A DNA stretch of 32,974 bases from an uncultured Clostridia bacterium (GCA_937906775.1 CALCUD010000088.1:1-32974); one strand, 5' to 3'. Positions 7,732 to 17,372 are shown, numbered from the stretch's first letter. Program-made: numbers and translations. Notes: a model not told the origin generated them from the letters alone.

Positions 7732-10035
7732 ATGGACTTATCATCCCTGAATAAGGAACAGCGTCTTGCGGTGGAAACGCTTGAAGGTCCCGTTCTGATT
7801 CTGGCCGGCGCCGGAAGCGGAAAAACCCGCGCACTGACGTGGCGCGTCGCAAATCTGATCGAACACGGTGTTATGCCCGAATCGATTCTGGCGCTGACTT
7901 TTACGAACAAGGCAGCGCGTGAAATGAAAACCAGAATTTGCGACCTTGTCGGCGAGACGTCCGCGGAACAGGCATGGATCAGCACCTTTCATTCCACCTG
8001 CGCCAGGATCCTGCGCCGTGACATTGAAAAACTCGGATATTCCCGATCTTTCGGTATTTATGATGACGATGACCAGCAGACCGTGCTCAAAGAGATCTAT
8101 AAGCAGCTGAACATTGATGACAAATTTCTTCCGTTCCGGGAAACACGCGCGAAAATCAGTGACGCGAAAAATAAACTTCTTTCACCGGACGAATGGTTTT
8201 ATCAATCTCCGCGGGATCACCGTTCCGGGATCATCCACGATATCATGGTCGCCTATGAGAAACGTATGAAGGATCTGAACGCGCTGGACTTCGATGATCT
8301 GCTGATCCGGACATTGGAACTTCTTGCAGAACATCCGCCTGTTCTGGAACGGTACAGGAGACAGTTCAGTTATGTTCTTGTTGACGAATATCAGGATACG
8401 AACAAAGCGCAATATGAGATGATCCGCCTTTTGACGGCTGAAAGCCGGAATCTGTGCGTTGTGGGAGACGACGACCAGAGTATCTATGGCTGGCGGGGCG
8501 CAGATATACGGAATATCCTTGATTTCGAAAAGGATTTCCCGGATACGGTTGTGATCAAGCTGGAGCAAAATTACCGCTCCACCTCCAATATTCTTGACGC
8601 TGCAAATCAGGTGATCGCAAATAACGCAGACCGGAAAGATAAGGTACTCTGGACAGAGGAGGAAGAAGGCGAAAAGATCAGCGTTTTCTGTGCCGGCGAT
8701 GAACGGGAAGAGGCGGCCTGGATCGCCGATCAGATCAACGCTCTTCGCAGAGCGGGACACTCCATCGGGGATATGGCTGTTCTGTACCGGACAAACGCCC
8801 AGAGCCGTGTTCCGGAAGAAATGCTGATGAAGGCCGGAATTCCATACAAGATTTTCGGCGGCCAGAAATTCTATGAACGCAAGGAGATCAAAGATATCAT
8901 TGCCTATCTGAGAGTCCTGGCCAACGCGAGCGACGATATCAGCCTGCGCCGGATTATCAATGTTCCGAAGCGTGCCATCGGTGACAGTACCGTGCAGGAA
9001 CTGGCTGACCATGCGCAAAAGAATGATATGCCTCTGTACAGCGCAATGGCGGATCTGCCTGCAACGCTCGGAAGCCGGGCCCGCAAATCCGTAACGGATT
9101 TCTTTCTGCTGATGACGATGCTGAGCGCTTTGAAAGATACTGTCCCCTTCGCTGATTTTGTGGAGATGATCATTGACAGGACAGGGCTGGAGGCTCAATA
9201 CAGCAAAGAGGATACCGAGGAAGGCCGTGCCCGGGTCGAAAATATTAATGAATTTAAAGGCGCCATAAGGGAATATGCAGAAGCTGCAGAGAATCCGACG
9301 TTGGAGGATTATCTGGAGAATGTCGCCCTGATTACGGATCTGGACCGGGAGGAAGACGGGCGTAACTACGTGACGATGATGACTCTTCATTCTGCCAAGG
9401 GACTTGAATTCAAAGATGTTTTTATTGCCGGACTGGAGGAAAACATTTTCCCGAGTTCCCGCAGCATGATGGATGAAAAACGTCTTGAGGAAGAACGGCG
9501 CCTGATGTATGTCGGGATTACCCGCGCGCGGGAAAAACTGTTCCTTTCCCGTGCGGGAAGACGCTTTCTGTACAATCAGATTCAATGCAATCCGCCGAGC
9601 CGGTTCCTGGATGAGATCCCCGAACGGCTGAAAAAGGAAGAATGGATTTCCGGAAGGGCTGAACCCTTCCGCGGCACAACCCGACCGCGGAGCAGCGACC
9701 CGAAATGGGAAGCCGATGTTGCGGCAGCGATCCGCGGCAGAGGAAAGAGCGCGGTTCCCTCCGGCCTGAAACTGACTTTGAACGGCCGCCCGCTAGACAG
9801 CATTCCGGGGGTCAGCAAGGGATTTGTTGCCAGTAAGGCCCGTGAAGTAACTGACAGCGCCACGCGAATACTGTTTGCCCCGGGAGACCGGGTGTATCAT
9901 CGCAAGTTCGGACAGGGAACGGTTTGCGGCATTCACGGAAACGGAGCGGATGCCCGTATTGTGATTCATTTTCCGACCCTCGGAGAGAAGGAGTTTGTGC
10001 TGAGCATCGCTCCGATTGTAAAGATGGAGGAGTAG
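7732..10035 (+). CDS. pcrA: ATP-dependent 3'-5' DNA helicase PcrA (UvrD family)
   Basis: SF1A helicase that acts in repair and in clearing proteins and R-loops from DNA. The 767-residue product shows the Q-motif LNKEQRLAVE, Walker A AGAGSGKT (Lys31), motif Ia LALTFTNKAAREM, motif II VDEYQDT, motif III GDDDQSIYGWRGAD, motif IV EQNYRST, motif V MTLHSAKGLEF and motif VI MYVGITRARE. A C-terminal Tudor-like segment (GDRVYHRKFGQGTV) is the RNA-polymerase-interacting region in the family. It is followed within three bases by ligA, with which it is probably co-transcribed. PcrA is preferred over UvrD because of the Firmicutes context. Confidence 0.97.
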   Translation: MDLSSLNKEQRLAVETLEGPVLILAGAGSGKTRALTWRVANLIEHGVMPESILALTFTNKAAREMKTRICDLVGETSAEQAWISTFHSTCARILRRDIEKLGYSRSFGIYDDDDQQTVLKEIYKQLNIDDKFLPFRETRAKISDAKNKLLSPDEWFYQSPRDHRSGIIHDIMVAYEKRMKDLNALDFDDLLIRTLELLAEHPPVLERYRRQFSYVLVDEYQDTNKAQYEMIRLLTAESRNLCVVGDDDQSIYGWRGADIRNILDFEKDFPDTVVIKLEQNYRSTSNILDAANQVIANNADRKDKVLWTEEEEGEKISVFCAGDEREEAAWIADQINALRRAGHSIGDMAVLYRTNAQSRVPEEMLMKAGIPYKIFGGQKFYERKEIKDIIAYLRVLANASDDISLRRIINVPKRAIGDSTVQELADHAQKNDMPLYSAMADLPATLGSRARKSVTDFFLLMTMLSALKDTVPFADFVEMIIDRTGLEAQYSKEDTEEGRARVENINEFKGAIREYAEAAENPTLEDYLENVALITDLDREEDGRNYVTMMTLHSAKGLEFKDVFIAGLEENIFPSSRSMMDEKRLEEERRLMYVGITRAREKLFLSRAGRRFLYNQIQCNPPSRFLDEIPERLKKEEWISGRAEPFRGTTRPRSSDPKWEADVAAAIRGRGKSAVPSGLKLTLNGRPLDSIPGVSKGFVASKAREVTDSATRILFAPGDRVYHRKFGQGTVCGIHGNGADARIVIHFPTLGEKEFVLSIAPIVKMEE

Positions 10036-10037
10036 CC

Positions 10038-12005
10038 ATGGATGAAAAAGAACGCCGGATCCGGGAGCTGACGCAGCGGCTGAAAGATACAGCTTATGCA
10101 TATTATGTTCTGGATGATCCGGTGGTCTCAGATATGCAATGGGACCAAATGTACGATGAGCTGCGCCGCCTCGAGGACGAAACAGGGATCGTTCTGCCGG
10201 ATTCACCGACCGGGAAGGTCGGCGGGGAACCGCTGAAGGAATTCCAGCAGCATACGCACCTGACGCGCCTGTGGTCCATGGACAAGGTTCAGAGCTTTGA
10301 AGCGCTGGATGCGTGGATCGCCCGAACGGAAAAACTTGCGGGGCAGGAGAACCTTCAGTATTACGTGGAATACAAATTTGACGGACTGACGTTGAATCTG
10401 ACTTACCGGGACGGAAAACTGGTTCAGGCCGCTACCCGCGGAAACGGAATCACCGGAGAGGCGATTCTGGCACAGGCGAAAACGATCCATACCATTCCGC
10501 GGGAAATCCCGTATACGGGAATTCTGGAGGTCCAGGGTGAGTGCATTATGCGCCTGAGCACACTGGAGAAATACAACAAAACCGCGAAGGAACCGCTGAA
10601 GAACGCCAGAAATGCGGCGGCCGGTGCGCTTCGGAATCTGGATCCGGCAGTGACAGCTTCCAGACATCTGGATGCGTTCTTCTATCAGATCGGTACGATC
10701 GAGGATCCCCCCTACGATACACAGCCGGATATGCTGAAATTTCTCCGGGACAACGGTTTTCAGGTCAGTCCTTACCTCGGAAGCGGAACAGGGAGAAACG
10801 AACTGGAAGCCTGCATCCGTGAAATCGGAGACAACAGAAAGAATCTTGACTGGCTGATCGACGGCGTTGTGATCAAGGTAGGGAACAGCCGCCTGCGGGA
10901 ACAGATGGGATTTACGGAAAAATTTCCCCGGTGGGCGGTTGCATACAAGTTTGAAGCGGAAGAATGCGTGACGAAGCTTCAGTCTGTGACCTGGGAACTT
11001 GGGCGTACCGGTAAACTGACTCCTCTGGCTCATGTGGAACCTGTGGACTTCTACGGCGTTACCGTACGGAAAGCCACCTTGAATAATCTCAGTGATATCC
11101 GTCGGAAAGACGTGGCCATCGGATGCAATGTCTGGATTCGGAGGAGCAACGATGTGATTCCGGAGATCACAGGGCGTGCGGGTGAAACCTCCCCGGAAGA
11201 AACACCGATAGAAGCGCCGTCAGTTTGTCCCGCTTGCGGGGAACCCCTGATAACCAGAGGGGCGCATCTGTTCTGTATGAACCGCAGGAGCTGCCGGCCG
11301 CAGGCTGTCGCACGGATTGCCCATTATGCCGGCAGGGAAGCTATGGACATTGACGGCTTCAGCGAGAAAACCGCCGGCCAGTTGTACGATGCGTGCGGAT
11401 TACGCGATCCGGCGGATCTCTACAGCCTGACGCCCATGGATCTGCTGGCGCTGGAAGGTTTCAAAGAAAAGAAAGCCATGAACCTGACAGAGGCATTGGA
11501 GAAGACTAAACAATGCGAACTGGATGCCTTTCTTTTCGCGTTGGGTATTCCGAATGTCGGAAAAAAAACAGCCCGGGACCTGGCAAACAGGTTCGGCACA
11601 TTGGAGAGGATTTCGACTGCCACAACAGAGGAACTGACCGCTATGCCGGATATCGGGGAGATTGTTGCCCAAAGCGTAACAGAATTCTTTGCTTTTGCTG
11701 AAAATACGGAGATGATCGAGCGACTGCTGACAGCCGGCGTCCGACCGAAGGAAAAGGCGTTTTCCGACGGAACAGGTCCGCTTGCCGGGTTGAGTATTGT
11801 TGTTACCGGAACGCTTCCGACACTGAGCAGAAAACAAGCGGAGGATCTGATCCGCTCGGCGGGAGGAAACGCCGCGAGTTCCGTCAGCAAAAAGACGGCA
11901 TTTGTGGTGGTCGGCGAGGACGCCGGGAGCAAGCTGACCAAAGCACAGTCACTTGGCATTGAAACGATTGACGAAGACGAGCTGATCCGCAGAGCGGGTC
12001 AGTAG
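10038..12005 (+). CDS. ligA: NAD-dependent DNA ligase LigA
   Basis: Seals DNA nicks using NAD+. At 655 residues it is of standard length, with domain Ia (AYYVLDDPVVSDMQWD, near residue 20), the adenylation motif YKFDGL with Lys113 as the AMP-accepting residue, the OB fold, a four-cysteine zinc finger starting at Cys397 (CPACG, then FC and SC), helix-hairpin-helix repeats (FALGIPNVGKKTARDLA) and a C-terminal BRCT domain from about residue 580 (GLSIVVTGTL, ending SLGIETIDEDEL). The ATG at 10038 has GGAGG at 10027-10031. The reading frame opens further upstream at 9924, inside pcrA, but those residues are unlike the family. Confidence 0.97.
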   Translation: MDEKERRIRELTQRLKDTAYAYYVLDDPVVSDMQWDQMYDELRRLEDETGIVLPDSPTGKVGGEPLKEFQQHTHLTRLWSMDKVQSFEALDAWIARTEKLAGQENLQYYVEYKFDGLTLNLTYRDGKLVQAATRGNGITGEAILAQAKTIHTIPREIPYTGILEVQGECIMRLSTLEKYNKTAKEPLKNARNAAAGALRNLDPAVTASRHLDAFFYQIGTIEDPPYDTQPDMLKFLRDNGFQVSPYLGSGTGRNELEACIREIGDNRKNLDWLIDGVVIKVGNSRLREQMGFTEKFPRWAVAYKFEAEECVTKLQSVTWELGRTGKLTPLAHVEPVDFYGVTVRKATLNNLSDIRRKDVAIGCNVWIRRSNDVIPEITGRAGETSPEETPIEAPSVCPACGEPLITRGAHLFCMNRRSCRPQAVARIAHYAGREAMDIDGFSEKTAGQLYDACGLRDPADLYSLTPMDLLALEGFKEKKAMNLTEALEKTKQCELDAFLFALGIPNVGKKTARDLANRFGTLERISTATTEELTAMPDIGEIVAQSVTEFFAFAENTEMIERLLTAGVRPKEKAFSDGTGPLAGLSIVVTGTLPTLSRKQAEDLIRSAGGNAASSVSKKTAFVVVGEDAGSKLTKAQSLGIETIDEDELIRRAGQ

Positions 12006-12020
12006 GTGAGGTTTGAAAAC

Positions 12021-12746
12021 ATGTTCAGTCACTTAACCACCTGGATGAATGAGCTTACTGCGGATCCGATCGATTTTCTGATCAAGGCGGTTCTGTTCGC
12101 GACAGCTTTGCTGTTCAGTCTGATCCTGCATGAAGTCAGTCACGGATTTGTCGCATGGAAGTGCGGTGACCCGACCGCGAAAATGATGGGAAGACTGTCA
12201 CTTGATCCCAAAAAACATCTGGATCCGATCGGAGCTCTCTGTATGGTATTCCTTCGGATCGGATGGGCCAAGCCTGTTCCGATCAATCCCTACAATTTCA
12301 GAAAGCGCGACCGGGATATCATTCTGGTATCTCTGGCAGGAATCGCAACGAATATTCTTTTGTTTATTTTCTTCACATTCCTGTATGTTTTTGTATGCAG
12401 CCGGACTCCGTGGATGCTGATCCGGAATGGAACGATCTATGTCTACTCGGCTATGGAACCGGCAAAGAGCATTGCGGGATATCTGCTCTATCTGATTGAG
12501 CTCATGATGAGTTTCAATATTTCCCTTGCTGTTTTTAATCTTTTGCCTGTTCCACCGCTGGACGGTTTCAGACTTGCCAATCAGATTTTTTTCAAAGGCC
12601 GGCTGGAAATCAACAGTCAGATGATGACTTACATCCGCTACGGTTTTCTGTTCATCTGCCTGACCGGTGTGCTGAGCACAGCGTTTTCCAGGGTGTGTTC
12701 ATTCTGCATAAACGGAATGATCAGGATCTTTTCCATGCTGTTCTGA
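12021..12746 (+). CDS. Site-2 protease-type M50 membrane metallopeptidase
   Basis: An intramembrane zinc protease of 241 residues. The zinc motif HEVSH is at residues 37-41 in the first hydrophobic helix, and the second active-site segment NLLPVPPLDGFRL, with the metal-binding Asp, lies near residue 175. Between them are the conserved GWAKPVPINPYNF loop and at least two further membrane helices (ILLFIFFTFLYVFV and the C-terminal hydrophobic stretch). AGGTGAGG (12004-12011) favours the ATG at 12021 over the GTG at 12006. There is no PDZ domain, so it is not RseP itself. It belongs to the short YwhC/SpoIVFB-like group commonly found just upstream of scpAB in Firmicutes. The substrate is unknown. 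Confidence 0.92.
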   Translation: MFSHLTTWMNELTADPIDFLIKAVLFATALLFSLILHEVSHGFVAWKCGDPTAKMMGRLSLDPKKHLDPIGALCMVFLRIGWAKPVPINPYNFRKRDRDIILVSLAGIATNILLFIFFTFLYVFVCSRTPWMLIRNGTIYVYSAMEPAKSIAGYLLYLIELMMSFNISLAVFNLLPVPPLDGFRLANQIFFKGRLEINSQMMTYIRYGFLFICLTGVLSTAFSRVCSFCINGMIRIFSMLF

Positions 12747-12758
12747 TGGGAGACACCG

Positions 12759-13571
12759 ATGGGTATGACATTTCAATTGAAGGACTTTGACGGTCCGCTG
12801 GATCTTTTGCTGACACTTGTCGGAAAGGCTCAGATCGATATCCGGGATATCTTCGTGAGTGAGATTACCGATCAGTATCTGGAAATTGTCCGGGACGCGA
12901 AGGATCTGGATATGGACGAGGCAAGTGACTTTCTGGTGATGGCGGCAACGCTCGTTGAAATCAAAAGCCGCGCCATGTTGCCGAGAGCGCCGGAGCCGGA
13001 GGAAGGGGAAGAGGATCCGGAAACAGAACTGATCCGCCGTCTAGAGGAATACAAGCGTTTCAAGGAATCCGCGGGGAATCTGCGGAGTTTTGAGGAGGCG
13101 GAGAAGCTTGTATTCGCCAAACTGCCGGAAGAATATCCGCTTCCGCCGCCGGAAACGGAACTTACTGGTTTGACTTTACAGGGCCTGACGGAGGCGTTTT
13201 TGCGGATCTGGGCGCGAAAACCTGTCCGGGATGCCAATCCGGATACCAATCATTACGCAGCCCGGGACATTCACAGAGACACCCACACCGTACAGGAATG
13301 CATGCTGGATCTGATCCACGTGATCAAAAAGAAACGCCGGATGAAGTTTACCGAGGCTTTTTCCAAAGCGCCGACCCGGGAGGAAGTGGTTACATTCTTT
13401 CTGGCGGTACTGGAATTGCTGCGTCTTGGCCAGATGCATATATCCCAGGATGGAACATACGGGGAAATTGAACTGATTTCAGGCCGTGCGGAACCCGCTG
13501 CGGAATCTGATGAGGATCTGGCGGAAATGGCACGCTCGAAACGAAGGAAGGTGCAGACGGATGAACCGTGA
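12759..13571 (+). CDS. scpA: Segregation and condensation protein A (kleisin)
   Basis: The kleisin subunit bridging the Smc dimer with ScpB in bacterial condensin. The 270-residue product has the N-terminal helical domain opening FQLKDFDGPLDLLLTL, the LVMAATLVEIKSRAMLP helix, an acidic linker near residue 75-90, and a C-terminal winged-helix segment (FTEAFSKAPTREEVVTFFLAVLELL) that contacts the Smc head. GGGAG at 12748-12752 precedes the ATG. It overlaps scpB by 11 bases, which fits coupled synthesis of interacting partners. Confidence 0.96.
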   Translation: MGMTFQLKDFDGPLDLLLTLVGKAQIDIRDIFVSEITDQYLEIVRDAKDLDMDEASDFLVMAATLVEIKSRAMLPRAPEPEEGEEDPETELIRRLEEYKRFKESAGNLRSFEEAEKLVFAKLPEEYPLPPPETELTGLTLQGLTEAFLRIWARKPVRDANPDTNHYAARDIHRDTHTVQECMLDLIHVIKKKRRMKFTEAFSKAPTREEVVTFFLAVLELLRLGQMHISQDGTYGEIELISGRAEPAAESDEDLAEMARSKRRKVQTDEP

Positions 13572-14124
13572 GGAAGGAAACATCAGGGGACGGATTGAAG
13601 CAATCCTGTTCGTTGCTGGTGACGCGGTTTCCATCCGGGAACTTGCGCGGGCACTTGAGATCGAAGAGCAGGAACTGCGTCCGGAACTGGAAAAACTGGC
13701 GGGCGAATATGACTACGAAAACCGCGGATTTACAATCAAGCGTTTTGGTGATAATGTACAGCTTACGACACGGGCTTTATATGCCGAGGATGTTATCCGT
13801 CTCCTTCAACCGGTACAGAAACAGAGCCTGAGCCAGGCAGTCATGGAAACGCTTGCCGTGGTGGCTTACAAGCAGCCTGTTACCCGGGCGGAGGTGGAAC
13901 AGATCCGGGGAGTAAAATGCGATTACAGTCTGCAGAGTCTGATGATGAAAGGATTGATCCGCGAAGTTGGCCGGAAGGATACAATCGGACGCCCGATCCT
14001 GTTCGGGACCACAGATGAGTTCCTCAGCCACTTCGGACTGGAAAGCCTGGAGAATCTTCCGGAACTTCCGGAACCTGAGGCTGAAGAATCCGATGAGGAA
14101 GAACATAAAGAACTGATTCCATAA
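13561..14124 (+). CDS. scpB: Segregation and condensation protein B
   Basis: Winged-helix partner of ScpA in the Smc-ScpAB complex that compacts and segregates the chromosome. From the ATG at 13561 it is 187 residues, with RGRIEAILFVAGDAVSIRELA at the N-terminus and the family signature ETLAVVAYKQPVTRAEVEQIRGV near residue 95, then GLIREVGRKDTIGRPILFGTT. The longer open frame from 13486 lies inside scpA and gives an Arg-rich extension unlike the family. AAGGAAGGTG upstream serves as the ribosome site. The acidic tail (PEPEAEESDEEEHKE) is common in the family. Confidence 0.96.
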   Translation: MNREEGNIRGRIEAILFVAGDAVSIRELARALEIEEQELRPELEKLAGEYDYENRGFTIKRFGDNVQLTTRALYAEDVIRLLQPVQKQSLSQAVMETLAVVAYKQPVTRAEVEQIRGVKCDYSLQSLMMKGLIREVGRKDTIGRPILFGTTDEFLSHFGLESLENLPELPEPEAEESDEEEHKELIP

Positions 14125-14154
14125 ATGAGATCATTACGAACGGAGGAAGGATTC

Positions 14155-14364
14155 ATGGAAAAAGTTTTACTTGTAGAGGGTATGATGTGTAACCATTGCA
14201 AGGCCACGGTGGAGAAAGCGATTCTTGCTTTGGAAGGTGTGAAGAGCGTTGAGGTCAGTCTGGAAGAGAAGACGGCTCACATTCTGACTGACGCGGATAT
14301 TCCGGAAGAAACCATCATGGATGCCGTGCGGGCAAAAGGGTTCAATCCCATAAGTTTTCAGTAA
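14155..14364 (+). CDS. Heavy-metal-associated (HMA) domain protein, CopZ-like
   Basis: A 69-residue single-domain metal chaperone-like protein. The metal motif GMMCNHC has Cys12 and Cys15 in the first loop, followed by the usual beta-alpha-beta-beta-alpha-beta pattern ending GFNPISF. GGAGGAAGG (14142-14150) fixes the ATG at 14155 rather than the earlier ATG at 14125. CopZ-type proteins deliver Cu(I) to P-type ATPases, but no copper ATPase or CsoR is nearby, so the metal is inferred. Confidence 0.92.
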   Translation: MEKVLLVEGMMCNHCKATVEKAILALEGVKSVEVSLEEKTAHILTDADIPEETIMDAVRAKGFNPISFQ

Positions 14365-14394
14365 TCCGGAGAAATCAATGAAGGAGGGATTTCG

Positions 14395-17319
14395 GTGAAC
14401 AGGATGAACAGACCGGCAGCGCGCCGGAAAAAGGTTGTTGAAGGTACCGCTAAGGTTGAAAAGACAGGCGAAGGATTGGGCACCGGTCCGGTCAACAATA
14501 CCGGGAATTATCAGGATCGGAAAGAAAAGACAGCCGGCAAACCGGTTCATCCGGCGAGAGAACAGAACGGTACTTCATTTGCCGGTTCGTCAAGACCGGG
14601 ATCCGGAATGTTCGGGAACAGCGCTTCGGGAACGGGCCGTCCGGGCGGAAATATGAATTCATCCCATTCTTCGGCTACGGGCTTTTTTGCGGGGCTTCAG
14701 CAGGGAAAACGTCCCGGGCAGAATAGTTCGTCGCGTCCGCAACAGAGCGCAACGCCCTTTCAGAATGCCCGCCCGCAGCAGAGCGGAACGAATTACCAGA
14801 GTGCCCGTCCGCAGCAGAGCGGAACACAATACCAGAGTGCCGCTCCTCAGAACAGCGGATCACAGTATTCCGCTACACAACGTCAGCAGACAACACGGGC
14901 TTCAGGCGGAAAAAGCGGAGGAAGCAAGCTGATCCTGATTATCATTGCGGCGGTTGTCCTCTTCGGCGGCGGAAAATTGACAGGTCTGTTCGGAGGGAAC
15001 GACAGCAGCCTTGTTTCCGATCTGCCGCAGGCATTGACTCAAACTTCCACCCAGACAAATACACAGTCGACCGGAACGGTTTCTTCATCTTCTTCCGGCA
15101 CCGGCGGACTTGGCGATCTGCTGTCCCTGTTTACCGGAAGTTCCGGCGGATCCTCCGCCTATGATTTTTCAGGTGTGCTTTCTTCCGTACTCGGCGGGAG
15201 CGGCTCTGTTTCATCCCAGTCGGCTTCAAACCAGTATTTTACTTCTAATTCGTCCGACAATACCGAAACACCCGATATGACAGTCGCGGATGAAGCCAGG
15301 GATAAACGGACTGTGATCAAGGGAAACGGCAAGGATAAAGTAACAATTCTAGTTTATATGTGCGGCGCGGATCTGGAAAGCCAGAGCGGTATGGCGACCG
15401 CAGACCTGAAGGAAATGACCAAGGCCACCCTGGGCAAGAATGTAAACCTTATCGTTTATACAGGCGGCGCGAGACGGTGGCAGAACAGCGTTGTTTCCTC
15501 CAAAGTCAATCAGATCTATCAGATCAGGGACGGAAGTCTGATCCGCCTTGAAGAGAATATGGGTACCGCCAGCATGACAACCCCGTCGACTCTGACGGAG
15601 TTCATCCGCTACGGGAAAGAGAATTTCAGCGCGAACCGGATGTGCCTCATTTTCTGGGATCACGGCGGCGGATCTCTGAGCGGCTACGGCCACGATGAAA
15701 ATCATACATCCGCCGGTTCCATGACCCTTGCGGGGATCAACACAGCCCTGAAGAATGCCGGAGTAAAGTTTGATTTTATCGGTTTTGACGCCTGCCTGAT
15801 GGCGACGGTCGAAAACGGGATCATGCTGGATGAATACGCGGATTACATGATCGCCAGCGAAGAGGCGGAACCCGGAGTAGGCTGGTATTATACCAACTGG
15901 CTGACGAAACTGAGTCAGAATACCTCTATGCCAACCGTGGAGATCGGGAAAATCATCGCGGACGATTTTGTCGATGTCTGCGTGCAACAGTGCCGCGGTC
16001 AGGCCACGACGCTGTCCGTTGTTGACCTGGCAGAGCTCTCCGCGACGGTTCCGAAGGAGCTTGCTGACTTCGGCCGCGAAACCAACGAGCTGATCAACAA
16101 CAACGAATACAACAAAGTATCAACAGCCCGCGGCAAGACCCGTGAATTTGCCCAGAGCAGCCGGATCGATCAGATTGACCTGGTGCACTTTGCGAAGAAT
16201 CTCGGAACCCCGGAAGCGAAACAGCTTGCCAAAGCCCTGCAGGGCGCGGTGAAATACAACCGGACCGGCGGAGGAATCAGCAACGCCTACGGTCTGAGCA
16301 TCTATTTCCCCTATAAACGGGCTTCCAATGTCAGTCAGGCGGTTTCCACCTATTCCGCGATCGGCATGGATGACGAGTATACCAAATGCATCCAGGAATT
16401 CGCCTCGATGGAAGTCAGCGGACAGGTCGCCTCCGGAACGGGCATTTCCTCCTACGGATCCGGTTTCGGTTCCGGATTTGGCGGAGCCAGCGGCTATGCC
16501 GGAGACTTTACCGGAGGAAGCATTCTGAACGGATTGCTGGGAGGCGGAAACAGCAGCTATTCTTCCGCCAATACAGGAAGCCTTTTAAGTGGTCTGTTTG
16601 GCGGCTCCTCTTCCGGAATGACCGGAAGCATTCTGGATCTGTTCGGCGGACGTACCCTGACTGCGGAGACCGCGGCTCACTATATTGATGAAAACCACTT
16701 CGACGCGGACGCACTGGTCTGGGCGGACGGAAAAATCACACTGTCCGAACAGCAGTGGAGCATGGTCCAGGATCTGAAGCTGAATGTCTTCCTGGATGAC
16801 GGAAAAGGTCTGATCGACCTTGGAACGGATAATGTGTTTGATCTGGATGATCAGGGGAATCTGATCGGGGCGTATGACGGAACCTGGCTGAGCATCGACA
16901 GGACCCCTGTCGCGTATTATTACCTGAATACGGTTCAGGACGATTCCGGTGAGAAATACGCGATCACCGGTTATGTACCAGCGTATCTGAATGGGACCCG
17001 GGTGAATCTGATCCTGATCTTTGACGATGAAAATCCGGACGGTTATATTTCCGGCGCGCAACCGGTTTATCCGGGCGGCGATGTCGCGGTTGAAGCCAAG
17101 ACGATGATCGGAATCACAGCGGGCGATCAGTTGCAGTTCATCTGTGACTACTACGATTATGAAGGAAACTATCAGGACAGTTACAAACTCGGAAAGCCCA
17201 TCACATTGGGCAGAACGGCGGAGATCGCGAATATCCGGGTGACCGGCGGAGAAACGCTGGCGAGTTACTGCTTTACGGATCTGTATCAGCAGAACTACTG
17301 GACGCCTGTCATTCCCTGA
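14395..17319 (+). CDS. Membrane-anchored clostripain-family (C11) cysteine peptidase
   Basis: A large 974-residue protein. Residues 1-178 are polar, Gln/Ser/Gly-rich and basic, and include four 12-residue tandem repeats (113-160). A single hydrophobic helix follows at about 179-194 with a Lys-rich N-side, predicting an N-in, C-out anchor. After a Ser/Gly-rich spacer comes the C11 caspase-like domain (about 312-650): ILVYMCGADLES, the catalytic His423 in WDHGGG and Cys467 in FDACLMA, plus ASEEAEPGVGWYY. A Gly/Ser-rich linker with three copies of a GS[IL]L-x-GL-GG-like motif leads to a C-terminal beta-rich domain. The GTG start has AAGGAGG at 14381-14387. Clostripain cleaves after Arg/Lys. Here the substrate is unknown. 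It is probably co-transcribed with the secreted protein downstream. Confidence 0.9.
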   Translation: MNRMNRPAARRKKVVEGTAKVEKTGEGLGTGPVNNTGNYQDRKEKTAGKPVHPAREQNGTSFAGSSRPGSGMFGNSASGTGRPGGNMNSSHSSATGFFAGLQQGKRPGQNSSSRPQQSATPFQNARPQQSGTNYQSARPQQSGTQYQSAAPQNSGSQYSATQRQQTTRASGGKSGGSKLILIIIAAVVLFGGGKLTGLFGGNDSSLVSDLPQALTQTSTQTNTQSTGTVSSSSSGTGGLGDLLSLFTGSSGGSSAYDFSGVLSSVLGGSGSVSSQSASNQYFTSNSSDNTETPDMTVADEARDKRTVIKGNGKDKVTILVYMCGADLESQSGMATADLKEMTKATLGKNVNLIVYTGGARRWQNSVVSSKVNQIYQIRDGSLIRLEENMGTASMTTPSTLTEFIRYGKENFSANRMCLIFWDHGGGSLSGYGHDENHTSAGSMTLAGINTALKNAGVKFDFIGFDACLMATVENGIMLDEYADYMIASEEAEPGVGWYYTNWLTKLSQNTSMPTVEIGKIIADDFVDVCVQQCRGQATTLSVVDLAELSATVPKELADFGRETNELINNNEYNKVSTARGKTREFAQSSRIDQIDLVHFAKNLGTPEAKQLAKALQGAVKYNRTGGGISNAYGLSIYFPYKRASNVSQAVSTYSAIGMDDEYTKCIQEFASMEVSGQVASGTGISSYGSGFGSGFGGASGYAGDFTGGSILNGLLGGGNSSYSSANTGSLLSGLFGGSSSGMTGSILDLFGGRTLTAETAAHYIDENHFDADALVWADGKITLSEQQWSMVQDLKLNVFLDDGKGLIDLGTDNVFDLDDQGNLIGAYDGTWLSIDRTPVAYYYLNTVQDDSGEKYAITGYVPAYLNGTRVNLILIFDDENPDGYISGAQPVYPGGDVAVEAKTMIGITAGDQLQFICDYYDYEGNYQDSYKLGKPITLGRTAEIANIRVTGGETLASYCFTDLYQQNYWTPVIP
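14731..14874 (+). repeat. Four in-frame 36-bp tandem repeats
   Basis: Units begin at 14731, 14767, 14803 and 14839 and encode variants of ARPQQSGTNYQS. Units 2 and 3 are nearly identical in DNA, while units 1 and 4 have diverged. The repeat is coding, keeps frame and lies in the predicted cytoplasmic tail of the C11 peptidase. Being a multiple of three, copy-number change would not break the gene. Confidence 0.9.
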
Positions 17320-17372
17320 AAGAAAAGCGAACCTCAGTCAACATTGAATGAACAGAAAGGAGACTGAACAGT

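Noticed and set aside
14731..14874. 36-bp repeats as a CRISPR-like array
   Set aside because: The units are directly adjacent with no spacers, keep reading frame and encode a Gln-rich peptide within the C11 gene.
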